NCBI GenBank assembly: GCA_021732085.1
Contig: JAKFVQ010000018.1
Coordinates: 1 to 64,000 of the forward strand
Source: Candidatus Obscuribacterales bacterium
Lineage (GTDB): Bacteria > Cyanobacteriota > Vampirovibrionia > Obscuribacterales > Obscuribacteraceae
Length of the DNA: 64,000 nucleotides
Direction: 5' to 3'
In this document: piece after piece, positions 9,652-22,000 of the stretch
How the letters are laid out: every line of letters begins with the position of its first letter
How positions within the stretch are numbered: the first letter of the stretch is position 1
Notes under the pieces: model-generated
Told to the model about the DNA's origin: nothing
Seen by the model: only the letters and a program-made list of their open reading frames with translations
The model's database searches: none
Translations under genes and position numbers: made by a program

Positions 9652-11352
9652 CTATTGATGTTCCTCTGCCATCTCTCGATTTCCCGAAAGTGCTGCCTGC
9701 TCTTCGAAATAGGACCTTATCTCATCCTTTGGATTGAGATGGCTGAACTTTATCTGCGCATCTGGTGTGCCTTTAGCACTTAGGCTTTTTCTGAGCTTTT
9801 CATAGGCGCCGCAAGCTAGCAGGGAAAGTTCCGGTGGGTCCAAGCGTTGTGAATTGCGTTTTGTTTGATACTCATCGTTGAGCTTACAAAGATGTTTTTC
9901 AAAAGAGGTCAAAACAAGTTTTGCCTGCTGCTCCGGTGAGTTTTGCTCCGGCTCAAATTCGATCAATAGTTTGTAATGAGGGTGTGGTCTAAATTCAGGC
10001 AGCAAGGTAAAAAAGCGGCAGTTGGAGTTGCTTTCGGCAAGGGCGCTTTGCATGGCTTGGGTAACTTGCAGCTCCGTGAGCTTTTCGCCTGTGAAGGAGG
10101 ATATATTTCCTCCTTTATATTGAAACTCGATAAGCGGGCAATTGTGGTGATGTCCGACAACCTTAATCACATCATTTATATGGTATCGATAAAGTCCGGC
10201 TGCGGTGCTGAATAAGATGTAGTAATTCTGACCGACGCTAAGCTCGTCAGCCAGCAGTACGGTTGGGTTTGGACTGTCGATTTCGGATTCAGGAATAAAT
10301 TCGAAGAAGTGTGAACGGATCGCCAGGAGCTGCCTGCCGTCCCCCATGGAGATGCTGCCACGACCTTCGCTGGCGCCATAGGAGACGTCTGTGATTGGCG
10401 TGTCGCCGAAGTATTCCGGGAAATCCTTTATGTAGAATGCAGCACTTGCCTTTGTCCAGCAACAAACGACTTGTAAGCCCGGCCAAATCTTGCGCGGAAG
10501 GAATTCGCCCTTGTTCAGTAAAGATTGAAGATAGCGCGCACGCTCTGGATCCCTCTTGAGGAACGGCTTCAGCGCAGTCATGGTTTCGGCATCGAGCTTA
10601 CTTGGCGTATTGCACTGTCCTTCGGCAATATCCTTAATTAACGACGGAGCAAATTTCTCCAATTTCTTTAAAAGCATCACTATTGTGCTTGGATTGAGCG
10701 TATAGAAGGTTGTGAGCGGTAGAACCAGGGCGCAGCGCAAAAGTGCGTAGTACTTGCTCTCGTAATCCTTGATTAGATAAACGTTGTATGGCACCGGTGA
10801 AATGTATTTCTTCACAAGCCAGGGCTCACGCAGGTAGAGTCCGCCCGAAATTGCACCAAACGGTGTGCCGTCGGCCGAACGCCCTTCTTCGGCTGGGGAG
10901 AAGACGCTGAGAGTGACACCATTCACGATACCAGGAAAAGACTTGAGTGTGAAATACCCGGACGCAACGGATGCTTTTCGGAACTCTTTTATATAGGATG
11001 GCGTTACGGGAATATATTTTGACTGACCCATAGTGCCGCTGGTGGTGGCATACATGAAAGGCTGCTCGGAGGTGAGAACATCCTTCTCTCCCTGCCACAT
11101 GCGATCGATGTATGGGCGGAATTTTTCATAATCCGAAATCTGTGCGCACTTTTGGTAGTCGGCGACTGACCTTACTTGCGCGAAAGAGCGTTCTTTGCCA
11201 AAAACAGTGCCGCCATTTAGCGCCATTATTTCGGACAGCTTCCGCCATTGCGCTTGTCTGGGATTTTTGCAATCGTCCTCCAGCTCAGCCATCTCTTTTT
11301 GAGCGAGCCGTTCAAAAATTCCATAAACAAGTTTTCTAACTGGCGAGGACAA
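9652..11352 (-). CDS. GH3 auxin-responsive family acyl-adenylating enzyme
   Basis: A 566-residue member of the GH3 (auxin-responsive promoter) family in the ANL adenylating superfamily. These enzymes activate a carboxylic acid as acyl-AMP and transfer it, in plants to amino acids. The ATP-binding motif is ATTSGTMGQSKYIP (102-115) and the acyl-adenylate motif is YGASEGRGSI. Length suits the family. The start is probably TTG 11352 (MSSPVRKLVYG). It is divergent from the adjacent glycosyltransferase and next to a two-gene lipid synthase, so its natural acid may be the synthase product. The substrate cannot be read from sequence. Confidence 0.85.
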   Translation of the reverse strand: MSSPVRKLVYGIFERLAQKEMAELEDDCKNPRQAQWRKLSEIMALNGGTVFGKERSFAQVRSVADYQKCAQISDYEKFRPYIDRMWQGEKDVLTSEQPFMYATTSGTMGQSKYIPVTPSYIKEFRKASVASGYFTLKSFPGIVNGVTLSVFSPAEEGRSADGTPFGAISGGLYLREPWLVKKYISPVPYNVYLIKDYESKYYALLRCALVLPLTTFYTLNPSTIVMLLKKLEKFAPSLIKDIAEGQCNTPSKLDAETMTALKPFLKRDPERARYLQSLLNKGEFLPRKIWPGLQVVCCWTKASAAFYIKDFPEYFGDTPITDVSYGASEGRGSISMGDGRQLLAIRSHFFEFIPESEIDSPNPTVLLADELSVGQNYYILFSTAAGLYRYHINDVIKVVGHHHNCPLIEFQYKGGNISSFTGEKLTELQVTQAMQSALAESNSNCRFFTLLPEFRPHPHYKLLIEFEPEQNSPEQQAKLVLTSFEKHLCKLNDEYQTKRNSQRLDPPELSLLACGAYEKLRKSLSAKGTPDAQIKFSHLNPKDEIRSYFEEQAALSGNREMAEEHQ

Positions 11353-11485
11353 GAGGCTGACCTATGGCGAGGCGGAGATAAAATCTATTACAGCATTCAG
11401 CCTGATCTGCCGATCATGAAACAGTCGCGCTGGAACAGCAAAGGAGCCCGCATTATACTCTAGGCGCCCTTTATTGGTGCTTGTC

Positions 11486-12697
11486 ATGTTTTTTCTTTTC
11501 CTGCTTGGCTTCATTACTTTAGCCGTAACCATTTCGCAGCTCTACTCTTTCACGCGCATGTGCCGTTACGTAGAGGACGATTTGCAAAAGCCTGCTCCGT
11601 CATATTTGCCGAAACTAGCAGTGATTTTGCCCTGCAAAGGTCTTGATCCCGGTTTTTCTGAGAACATGCGGAAGCTCCTCGAGCAAGACTACAAGCTCAA
11701 TGGCAAGTCCCAATTCGAAGTTATCTTTGCCGTTGCCACAAGCGATGATCCTGCATATCCTGCATTAGAAAAGGTTTGTCAGGATACTCCGGCTGTACCG
11801 AGCCGAGTTGTGGTGGCCGGTATCAATGCACAGAGAGCCCAGAAGCTGAACAATCAACTCGAAGCTTTGAAGCATCTTTCCGATGATGTTGAGGCGATTG
11901 CGTTTGTCGACTCTGACGTCATAGCGCGCGATGATTTCCTCCGATATCTCGTTGGTGGGCTCGCCGAGCCAGGCACTGGTGCCACAACCGGCTATCGGTT
12001 TTATATACCTTATCGCGGTGATTCCGCTTCAATGATACGTTCGGTGTGGAATCGATTATCGGCTTGGGAGATGGCAAGCCCGAAATATTGCTTCGCCTGG
12101 GGCGGAGCAATGGCCGTAAAGAGGGAGATCTTTGATAAAGCTAAGGTCGCCCAGCACTGGGATCGTTCAGCCGATGACGATCTCTCACTGACCACCGCCG
12201 TGAAAGATCTGGGCTTAAAAGTTCGCTTTGTACCGCGCTGCTTGGTTGCCAGTCACGGTGATGGTGATTGGCCGGAGGTATTGGAGTGGACGAATCGCCA
12301 GTTGATATTAACCAAGGTTTATTATCCGCAGCTCTGGGTGCGAGCAATTGTCAGGGCTTGCATTATGGCGACATGGCTTATTGCCGTGCTCGTCACCGCT
12401 TGCCTTTCGGTAATTTCACCCGATCCAATCTTCAAATGGTCATTATTGGTTGGGCTTTCGGTGCTCCCTGTCGAGATATTTTTCCTGATGAAAGGTCAGA
12501 GGCTCTGGCAGATGGTACTTCCTCCGGACCGCGCTGCTGATCTTGCAGCATCCTCTCTGCGTTTTATGATGGCGTTGCCTTTGGCGCACCTGGCTTTGCC
12601 GTGGATGACCCTTTACTCGGTTTGCACCAATCGCATTCAGTGGCGCGGTGTTACCTATGAGTTGCGAAGTCCATCGGAAATTGTGGTCATCGCCTAG
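11486..12697 (+). CDS. Membrane glycosyltransferase, ceramide-glucosyltransferase/HpnI-like (GT21)
   Basis: A family 2/21 glycosyltransferase of about 403 residues. One N-terminal membrane helix (FFLFLLGFITLAVTISQLY) precedes a GT-A domain with FVDSDV (metal-binding DxD region), WGGAMAVKREIF, and ADDDLSL as the catalytic Asp region. NRQL stands where GT21 enzymes have the (Q/R)xxRW acceptor motif. Two to three membrane helices follow. GT21 and HpnI enzymes add a sugar to a lipid at the cytoplasmic membrane face. The ATG at 11486 is preferred, but TTG 11474 and GTG 11477 are also in frame. Its position ahead of the lipid synthase suggests it glycosylates that lipid (inference). Confidence 0.8.
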   Translation: MFFLFLLGFITLAVTISQLYSFTRMCRYVEDDLQKPAPSYLPKLAVILPCKGLDPGFSENMRKLLEQDYKLNGKSQFEVIFAVATSDDPAYPALEKVCQDTPAVPSRVVVAGINAQRAQKLNNQLEALKHLSDDVEAIAFVDSDVIARDDFLRYLVGGLAEPGTGATTGYRFYIPYRGDSASMIRSVWNRLSAWEMASPKYCFAWGGAMAVKREIFDKAKVAQHWDRSADDDLSLTTAVKDLGLKVRFVPRCLVASHGDGDWPEVLEWTNRQLILTKVYYPQLWVRAIVRACIMATWLIAVLVTACLSVISPDPIFKWSLLVGLSVLPVEIFFLMKGQRLWQMVLPPDRAADLAASSLRFMMALPLAHLALPWMTLYSVCTNRIQWRGVTYELRSPSEIVVIA

Positions 12698-13087
12698 TTT
12701 CGCCCCCGCCGATAGCTCTGTCGTTATCAGCGTGATTTCAATATCGACTTAGAGCGATAGTTTGAGCTTTCGCTAGGCGGTATTCTTTAACGCCGTTCAT
12801 TTTTCAGTCAAGGTAATGCCCGGTTTGCTTTTTCTTCGTTACAAATTTTGTAATTTTCAGACTACGAAGTGCAGCCCATGGGCGGACTCTTTAGAACTGT
12901 CCAACCCTTCTTAAGATCCCTCCAATGGCAGAACCTGTCTACATTTATATAATCTATTGATCTTTATCTTATGTGGTGAATTCCGAATGCACCATTGGTC
13001 CATACCGGAAGTCCCACAATTTGATTACGGGTGCTAATGCTTCTCAAAAGCTCGCGCGCCGCTCTGACGTTAGGAGATATCTGACCT
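12698..13087 (+). promoter_or_regulatory. 390-bp intergenic region ahead of the lipid synthase; candidate -10 box
   Basis: No gene is visible. A perfect TATAAT lies at 12948-12953, about 135 bp before the synthase start; no good -35 hexamer stands at the usual spacing. AGGAG at 13072-13076 precedes the GTG start at 13088 by 11 bases. The long gap and candidate box suggest that the synthase pair has its own promoter and is not simply read through from the glycosyltransferase. Confidence 0.35.
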
Positions 13088-16000
13088 GTGAAAGTTCCAG
13101 AACTTGGGATCATCGCGCTACTGCCTGCAGCATGGAACGGCGAGGAATTACACACCGAGCTTGCCATAGCCGCAAGTCGCGCCGGGTCCATCGGCGTCCT
13201 CGACCTTGAGCAGCTGGAGGACATGTCGTTAGCTCTGGAGCCTGTCAAAAAACTAGTTCAAAATGGGCGGCACGGCGTTGGTATCAGATGTGGTGTCGAG
13301 CAAATTCAATTCGCTGAGCCCCTGCTCTCGGCACTGGCCTCAGCTGACTGCGCTGAAAAGGGTGTCATTCTCTGCGTTAAAGAGAAAGCTTATCTCAAGA
13401 AAACACTGAGCCAGGCAATCAACGTCATTCAGAAGCATAAGCTCGCAGCTTTCTGTGAAGTGATGAATGTCGAGGAAGCTCAGCTTGCAGCGTCAGCTGG
13501 TGCTGATGGACTTATTGCTGTCGGTCACGAGAGCGGCGGACGCGTTGGTGAAGAGACAAGCTTCGTTCTGTTGCAGCGCTGCGTACGTAAAGTCAAAGTG
13601 CCGGTTTTTGTGAAGGGCGGAATCGGACTCTACACCGCAGGCAGTGTACTTGCTGGAAATGGTGCTGGTGTAGTTCTCGATAATCAGCTCCTGCTTATGC
13701 GCGAAGCTCCACTTAGCGGAGAGCAAAAGGAGCGTCTGGCTAACTTCGACGGAACAGAAAGCGAAGTCTTATCGCTCGGACAAGAGAAGGTGCGCCTGTG
13801 GGCAAAGCCAGGCAGTGAAAGTTTGAAGAAGCTCCAAGAGTGGTTGAAGACCGTCCAAGAAAAGAAAGACTCCAAAGAAGTCGCTGCATTGCACGAAGAG
13901 TTTCGTAAGCGTATTCACAGTGAAGTTCAATTGGCAAACGCGGGGACGAGCCAGTTGCCGGCCTTGCTTTCGATCGGACAGGATATCGCCTTTGCCGGTC
14001 CTTATGCACGGCGTTTTGTGTCGGTGGGCAGCTTCATAAATGCCATTCGCAGTTTTGCTCATGAAAATTTGGAACTTGCAATCAAGCAAAACGCACTTGC
14101 TGAGAATTCCCCGCTTGCTGAATCTCAAGCCACTCGTTTTCCTATTTTGCAAGGTGCTATGACGCGCGTTTCCGATGTGCCTGACTTTGCTTTCAAGGTC
14201 GCTGATGAGGGCGCTTTGCCGTTCCTGGCACTGGCACTCATGCGTAAAGAAGAACTGGAACCTTTGCTTGAAAAAACTTCTGCTCAACTTGGCCAGAGAT
14301 CGTGGGGCGTCGGTATGCTCGGCTTCGTGCCTAATGAGCTTCGCCAAGAACAACTGGAATTGGTATTGAAGACCAGACCGCCATTTGCACTTATTGCTGG
14401 CGGACGTCCCGACCAGGCCAAAGAATTGGAAGCCAATGGTACCAAAACATATTTGCATGTACCGTCGCCAGTATTGCTTGCTTCGTTTATTGAGCTTGGC
14501 GCGCGCAAGTTCATCTTTGAAGGCAAAGAATGCGGTGGTCACGTCGGGCCTCGCTCCAGTCTTGTCTTGTGGGAAACGATGATTGACGTTCTGCTCAACT
14601 CAATTCCACCGAAATCCGATCCTTCCGAATTTCATGTTGTGTTCGCTGGCGGCGTTCATGATCGAGTATCAGCAGCGATGGTGGCAGTCATGGCTGCACA
14701 GCTTGTTGAGCGCGGAGTGCGCATCGGTGTTCTGATGGGAACGGCCTATCTATTCACGAAGGAAGCTGTCTCAAGTGGCGCCATCGTGCCACGCTTCCAA
14801 GAGGAAGCGATTCGCTGCCAGGAAACTGTGCTTTTGGAGACAGGTCCAGGACACGCAATTCGCTGCATAAACTCGCCCTACAAAGATGTTTTTGATTCGA
14901 CGAAGAAAAAACTGCAAGACACAGGTTGCGGGAAAAATGAACTGCGGCAAGAGCTCGAGATGATGAACCTCGGACGCTTGCGAATAGCCAGTAAGGGGCT
15001 CGGACGTGGCGAAGCGGGCGGACAGTCCGGCAGCAAGCTTGTCAAACTTCCATCGGATAAACAGTGGAACGATGGCATGTACATGATCGGTCAGGTCGCG
15101 GCCATGCATGAGAAGACCACGACTATTGCTGATCTCCATGCCGCGGTGAGTAAGGATGCTTGCAAACATCTGGAAGCATTAGATCAGTCCGCAAAAGAGC
15201 GAGCTGAGTCTGCTCGGGTCGCTGCACAGAAGCCGAAAAAGGTCGAAGAACCTATTGCGATCATCGGCATGTCCTGTCTCTTCCCGAAGGCTAATGACCT
15301 TGACTCATTCTGGGAGAATATCCTGAACAAGGTCGACGCCATCGAAGAAATTCCGAAGGAGCAGTTCGACTGGTCGAAGTATTACAGTGCAGATCCGCTT
15401 GAGCGTGACAAGATTAGTTCGCGTTGGGGTGGCTTCTTGCGCGATATTCCGTTCGATCCTTCCATTTACGGAATTCCGCCGAGCAGTTTGGCCTCGGTCG
15501 ATCCGATGCAATTGATCATTTTGGAAGTGACTCGCGCTGCATTGGCCGATGCCGGATACCAGGTTCGACAGTTCAACAAAGAAAGAACATCCATAGTTCT
15601 TGCAAATGCGGGGCATGGACCAATTACTTCTTTCTATTCGTTGCGTTCAATGCTCGATTGGACGCTCTGCGACATGCAGCCCGAGTATCGCAAGGAAGTA
15701 GAAAAACGATTGCCGGAATGGACTGAAGATTCCTTCCCCGGATATCTGGGAAATGTTGTTGCCGGTCGCGTTGCAAATCGATTTGACCTCGGTGGTATCA
15801 ACTTCTGCGTTGATGCAGCCTGCGCCTCATCACTAGCGGCGCTATACATCGGCATCAGAGAATTGCGCGCTGGAACAAGCGATGTAGTTCTGCTTGCTGC
15901 AACTGATACGCACAACCAGCCAGGGGACTATCTGAGCTTCAGCAAGACTCATGCGCTTTCGCCGCGTGGTCGTTGCCGCACTTTTGACGCTACCGCAGAT

Positions 16001-19000
16001 GGTATCGTAATCAGCGAAGGTATGGCGGTTCTCGTTCTGAAACGTTTGTCAGATGCTGAGCGTGATGGGGACAGAATCTATGCACTGATTAGAGGCATCG
16101 GCGGATCGAGCGATGGTCGCGACCTCAGCTTGACCGCACCTCGTCCGGCTGGACAAATGCTCGCTCTGCGTCGAGCATATGAAGATGCCGACATCTCGCC
16201 AGCTAGTGTGGAACTTGTTGAAGCTCATGGCACCGGCACCGTAGCTGGTGACAGGGCAGAAGTGGAAGCCTTGCGGCGCGTCTTCGAAGCATCGGGTGCT
16301 GAAAAACGAGTTTGCGCTGTCGGATCCGTTAAGACTATGATCGGACACACAAAGTGCGCCGCCGGTCTGGCTTCCGTGATTAAAATTGCAAAATCGCTGT
16401 ACCACCGTGTATTGCCGCCGACAATCGGCGTTGAGACACCGAGTCCTGCTTGCAATTTTGATAGCTCGCCGTTCTACATCAATAGCGAGGCGCGCCCGTG
16501 GATCCACAATAAGGATTTGGATTATCCGCGCCGAGCTGGTGTCAGTGCATTTGGTTTTGGCGGTACGAACTTCCACACGGTCCTGGAAGAGTATTATCCG
16601 CAGACTACTAATAGGCAGGACAGTGCTTTTGCGCATTTCCCGACCGAATTGTTTGTGTTTAGGGCTGGCACGCGCCAGCAGCTTGAGCGCACACTTGAGG
16701 CCTTGAAGGCTTCAGCTGAAAAGGTGAGAGTGCTTGAAAGCCAAGCACATAGCCCGGTGCCATCGAACGAGCCCTCTAATTTATTTGACCTGGCGTATAG
16801 ACATCACCTAACACAGAGTTCAATGCCACCACTTGCTCTTGCTGAGCTGGTGAACTTGGCTATAATTGCATCTTCTGTTGACGATCTCTTGAAGAAGATC
16901 GAACAAGTGAAGCTGGCGCTGCAAGATGCGAGTAAGAAATCTCTGCGGGATCCGCGCGGTATCGTTTTCCAAGAAGGACCGAAATCCGCGGCGCCACAAG
17001 TTGCGTTCCTCTTCCCTGGTCAGGGCTCGCAGCAAGTAGACATGCTTCGCGATTTGTCCCTGGTTTTTGGTGAGTTTAGAACAACATTTGAAAATGCCGA
17101 CAATGTGCTTGCGGGATCTTTCGACAAACCGTTGAGCAAGTACGTCTATCCAACGCCTGCTTTCACGGATATCGAGAAGAAGACTCAATCTGCCCAATTG
17201 ACGGACACGCATGTTGCTCAGCCTGCGGTTGCAGCTGCCGATATTGCGGCTTTCCACTTGTTGAAGAGTTTCGGTCTGCGTCCCGATATGTGTGCAGGAC
17301 ACAGCTTCGGCGAGTATGTCGCGCTGGCTGCGGCCGGAGTCTTCAACGAGAGTGACTTGTATCGCTTATCCGAACGCCGTGGTGCTATTTTGAAGGAAGC
17401 GAACAATAGCCGTTCGGGGAGCATGACTGCTGTCAGTACGAATGGCGAGCATGTGCGCAGCATGATCGCTCACTTGAAAGATGTAAGTTTAGCGAACATC
17501 AATTCGCCCAAACAGTGCATTATTTCTGGCGAGCTCGGAGCGCTGGAACAAGCCGCACTTATCTTCAAAGAGAATAAGGTGAAGTCGAAGCCGATCGCAG
17601 TTTCGGCTGCGTTTCATTCACCGCTGATGCAGCCAGCACTTCGCGAATTGTCGCAGGCACTCTTGCAGTTTACGTTGAAGAAGCCGCAATTAACTGTCTT
17701 CTCGAATACTCTGGCCAAGCCATACCCGACAGAACTTGGACAGATCGCTTCGTTGCTTTGCGAGCATCTTGTTAAACCAGTCGAGTTTCAAGCGGAAATT
17801 GAGCAAATGCACGAAGCTGGCGCTCGCGTATTCATCGAATGCGGACCGGGTTCCGTGTTGACTGGGCTGGTCGATGATATTTTGGAAGGCAAGGAGCATC
17901 TGACCTTATCCATTGAGCGCAATGGAAAGCATGGTGTCACTCAGCTTCAGAATCTGCTGGCATATGCGTTTATTGCTGGTTTGGATGTTGATTTTGGCCG
18001 GCTCTACAAGCATCGTGTTGAAGGTCTGCTGCCTAAGATGGAAGCTGGCACAACGCCGAACAAGCCGAAGCTGATGTATCTCGTTAATGGTGGGCATGTG
18101 AAGCGCCTTGATGGGGCGAATGTCATTGCGGCAAATAAGCCTACGGAGTATGCATTTAAATTCCTTGGAGCAGGCGCTGGCTCCGGTGTTGCCGCGACTG
18201 CAGTTGGTGGTGCGCAGAACAATCCGGAAGGGAGTGGCGCGTCCGGTGTTGTAGGGGCGCAGCCTTTAGAAGCGGGCAAGATGCCCGCGCTCCCATCAGG
18301 GGGAATGCATTCGCTTTCATCAGGCGGGATGCCTGCTCTCCCTCAGGGCGGGATACCTTCGCAGCTCCAGCCGGGCGGGATACCTTCGCCGCTCCAGTCA
18401 TCGGGGCTGCCACCTGGCGGGATCTACCCAACAGTTGCGATGCCAACTCTGCCCGGAGCCCAGCCGTTTGAAGCGGGCAAGATGCCCGCGCTCCCATCCC
18501 CCGGGCAAGCTGGGGTCCCAACTAAAGGAGCCGCTTCGGCTCGCGAGCAGGTCTTGCTGGAGTTCCAGCGTACTATGCTTGAGATGACCAACAGTTTCCT
18601 GAAAGCTCAAGAACAAGTCATGATCGCCTATCTGCAAGGCAATAGTGCTGCTGTCAAAGCCGCGATGCCTCAGGTGAATATGATGCTTCAGAATTCGTTT
18701 GCGAATCCCTTGCCGGAATTTCTGGCTGATCAGATCCCCAATCCTTATATAGCAAGTCAAAACATTTCAGCGCAAAACGTCAGCGCCCCAGCAGCTGCTC
18801 AGCCATCTGTTGCGCCGCTGCCTAATCCGCAAATAGCGTCTGACCTTTCGGCGCTTGCATCAGCTTCTGCCTCGGCATTGCTTCACAGCATGCAGGATAC
18901 TGTTTCATCAGTAAGCGAGCCGCGTGCATCCATCCAAACAGAGAAACAGCTGGCTGAAAATTTGCAGCCCTACACGGCTCAGTCAGATTCTCCAAGCAAT

Positions 19001-22000
19001 GGCAATGGAAACAACGGACATCATTCGAACAATGGCAAAAATGGTGGCAGCCCAACTAAGTTGGATCCGGAATTCTTAACCAAGCGTTTGATCGAAATTG
19101 TTTCCGAGCGCACTGGCTATCCTGCCGACATGCTCGATCCCACTTTGGATTTAGAAGCGGATCTCGGCATTGATTCCATTAAGAGGGTTGAAATCCTGAA
19201 CAATTTCCGCAAGCTACTTCCCGATGATGTGCAAGTTCAGCTGGAGAGTGGAATCGAGAAGCTCGCTGGAACTAAGACTCTGGAAGGCATTATCACGTGG
19301 ATTAACGAAGACCTTGTTGGCTCGCAATCTGCTTGCGCCAACAGCAAGGAGGAAATCGTCGTAAAGACAGCTTCGGCAGAATCAAGCAGCGCGTTTGCTC
19401 AAGATGCTAGCGCCGACACAAATGCTGCCTCTGCTCCTCCTGCAAATAATGCATATATTGAGCGGGGCCTGGTTGTTCTGAAAGACCTGCCGGCTTTGAC
19501 GAATAAGGTTTCAAATTTACAAGGCACCTTCGTAATTAGCGATTGTGGCTCGGACTTGACTCATAAGCTCGAAGCTGATCTTGTCAAACTCGGCGCGAAG
19601 GTAATGGTGCTTAAGCACAAAGCTGGTGCTAATACGCCACCACCATTTGATATTAGCCAGAGCCAAAAGTTTGAATTGGATTTGACAGATGAAGAGATCC
19701 TTCAGTCATTCGCTGCTCGATTCGTCCAAAAGACTGGTCGCATTGCTGGATTGATTCACCTTCTACCGCTGGGTGAATGTTCGGAAAGTCGCAATGGTCA
19801 CTTCGACCCGCTCGCTCAATACCTGCCGATTCGTTCGCTGCATGTATTGACCAGAGCTTTCCTTGCTTTGCCTGGCAGCCCAGAACATACTCCCTTTCTG
19901 CTTACCACCTCGAGGCTCGGAGGCACCTTTGGCGTAGACAATCCCAGCGACATCGATCCAGTGCAAGCTGCTCTGCCAGGCTTCGTGAAGACGTTCGCGC
20001 GTGAGTACAGTTCCTCGGTTGCCCGTTGCATAGATTTTGGACCAGACTACAATGACAACAAAATCAAAGATGTAATTCTGCTCGAACTCAATGACAATAG
20101 CAAGGAACTCACTGAGGTCGGCTACAAGGGCAAAGTACGCTCAGCCGTCGATGTGGTGCGCGCGCCGCTGGATGTCGTCGCTGGCAGGAAATTGGAACTT
20201 AAACAGGGTGCTTTGGTTCTTGTGACTGGTGGCGCTCGTGGTATCACTGCGGATCTCTGCATGGAGCTGGCGCCCTACAAGCCAACATTCGTTATTGTTG
20301 GTCGCGGCATTCGTCCTGCTCAAGAAGATGCCGAGTTCCGGGGCATTGAGGGACAGAAAGAACTCAAGTCCTTGATTATGGAGTCGCTGCGCAAGAAAGG
20401 CGAAAAGCTTAGCGTTCCGGTTGTCGAGGGAATCTATCAGCGCCTTCTCAGAGAAAGAGAAATCCGTCGCAATTTGGAGCGTCTTGAAGCTACTGGATCG
20501 CGCGTTCACTATCATTCGATGGATGTGCGTAATAAAGAGCAATTCTCAGAACTCATCGACCGACTTTACGAAAGCTTTGGCAAGATCGATGCGGTCATTC
20601 ATGGTGCCGGTGTAATTGAAGATGCCTATCTCAAAGATAAGACACTTGCTTCATTTGATCGTGTCTTCGGCACTAAGGTCGACGCTGCCTTCACGCTTGC
20701 TTCCCGACTACAGTTGGATAGTCTCAAGTACTTGATACTTTTCTCTTCAGTTGTAGGAAGAGCGGGCAATGCTGGACAGGCAGACTATGTTTGCGCGAAT
20801 GAAGTCTTAAATAAGCTGGCTCGCAAACTTAATACGAAGACCAAAGCTCGCGTTGTTTCCCTCGCTTGGGGACCGTGGCGCGGTGGCATGGCTCAACCTG
20901 AACTTGAATCACTGTTTGCCCGTTACGGCTGGTCGATGATCGAGTCAATGGATGGACGCCGCTCATTTGTCAACGAACTCACCTCCGGAATGAAGACTGA
21001 TGCTGAGGTTTTGCTTGTCGGTCAGTTGCGGAAGCCGGAAGACAACGCTTCGCTGGCAATTGTCGATCAGCGTATCACCGGTAATTTCTCTGTAGGGAAC
21101 AAAGTGCCTCAGGCGATCAGATTGCATGGAGCTGAAGTTCTGAAGCGCAATGAAAGCTCTTTGGAGTTGAAACTGCGCATTGATCCTGAATACGATCTCT
21201 ATCTTAAGGATCACTCCTTCGACGGCGTACCGATTCTGCCGATGGCTGTGGCGACGGAGCTGCTGGCTGAAGCGGCTCAGTTCAAGTATCCAGACTTGAA
21301 GCTTGAGGCGATCGACAAGTTGCAAATCCCGGCTGGTATCATGTTCGAAAACGGTGCCAAAGACATCTTTATCTCAATACAACAACTCGAGGGGTCAGCC
21401 GACAAAGTGCGTGCCGAGATCTCGATCTCGACTGGTGCAGTAGCCGGCAGAAAGAACTTCAGCGCAGATGTTGTTATGTCCAGGGCTCCTCAAAGAGAGC
21501 TGCCGGCTGGTCGCCCTTTTCGGAGCGAATTTGTTCAACCCGAGATTCGTGAGCTCGAAGCTGCACCGCCTACGGTGACGCAGGTCTACAAGAACTGGTT
21601 GTTCCACGGACCGTTATTCCAAGGTTTGGAGAATATCGATGCTATTGGTATTAATGGCATCCTTGGGCAAATCAGCACTGTTCCAGTTTCTGAATGTCTG
21701 CGATACGACGGTGCCGCCACATGGATTGTCGATCCGATTATGTTGGATTCGGCAATGCAACTGGCAGGGATCTGGGCGCGACACTACATGGACATAACGG
21801 TATTGCCTGTAGGTTTCGGTAAGCTGCGTTTCTATGCCACTCCTGAAGGTAAGAACTTCAAGGTCTTCGTCAGTGTGCCTTCGGAGTCGAAGAGTGGCGA
21901 ATTACTTTGTGATATGGCCGTTTACGACGAGAAAGATCGCTTAGTCTTCATTATGGAAGATCTGCAAGGCGCAGGAAGTAAGTCTTTGAATCGCCTCGGT

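Noticed and set aside
13769-14542. Minus-strand open frame of 257 codons inside the synthase
   Set aside because: It is antisense to intact NMO domains, has low-complexity composition and no ribosome site.
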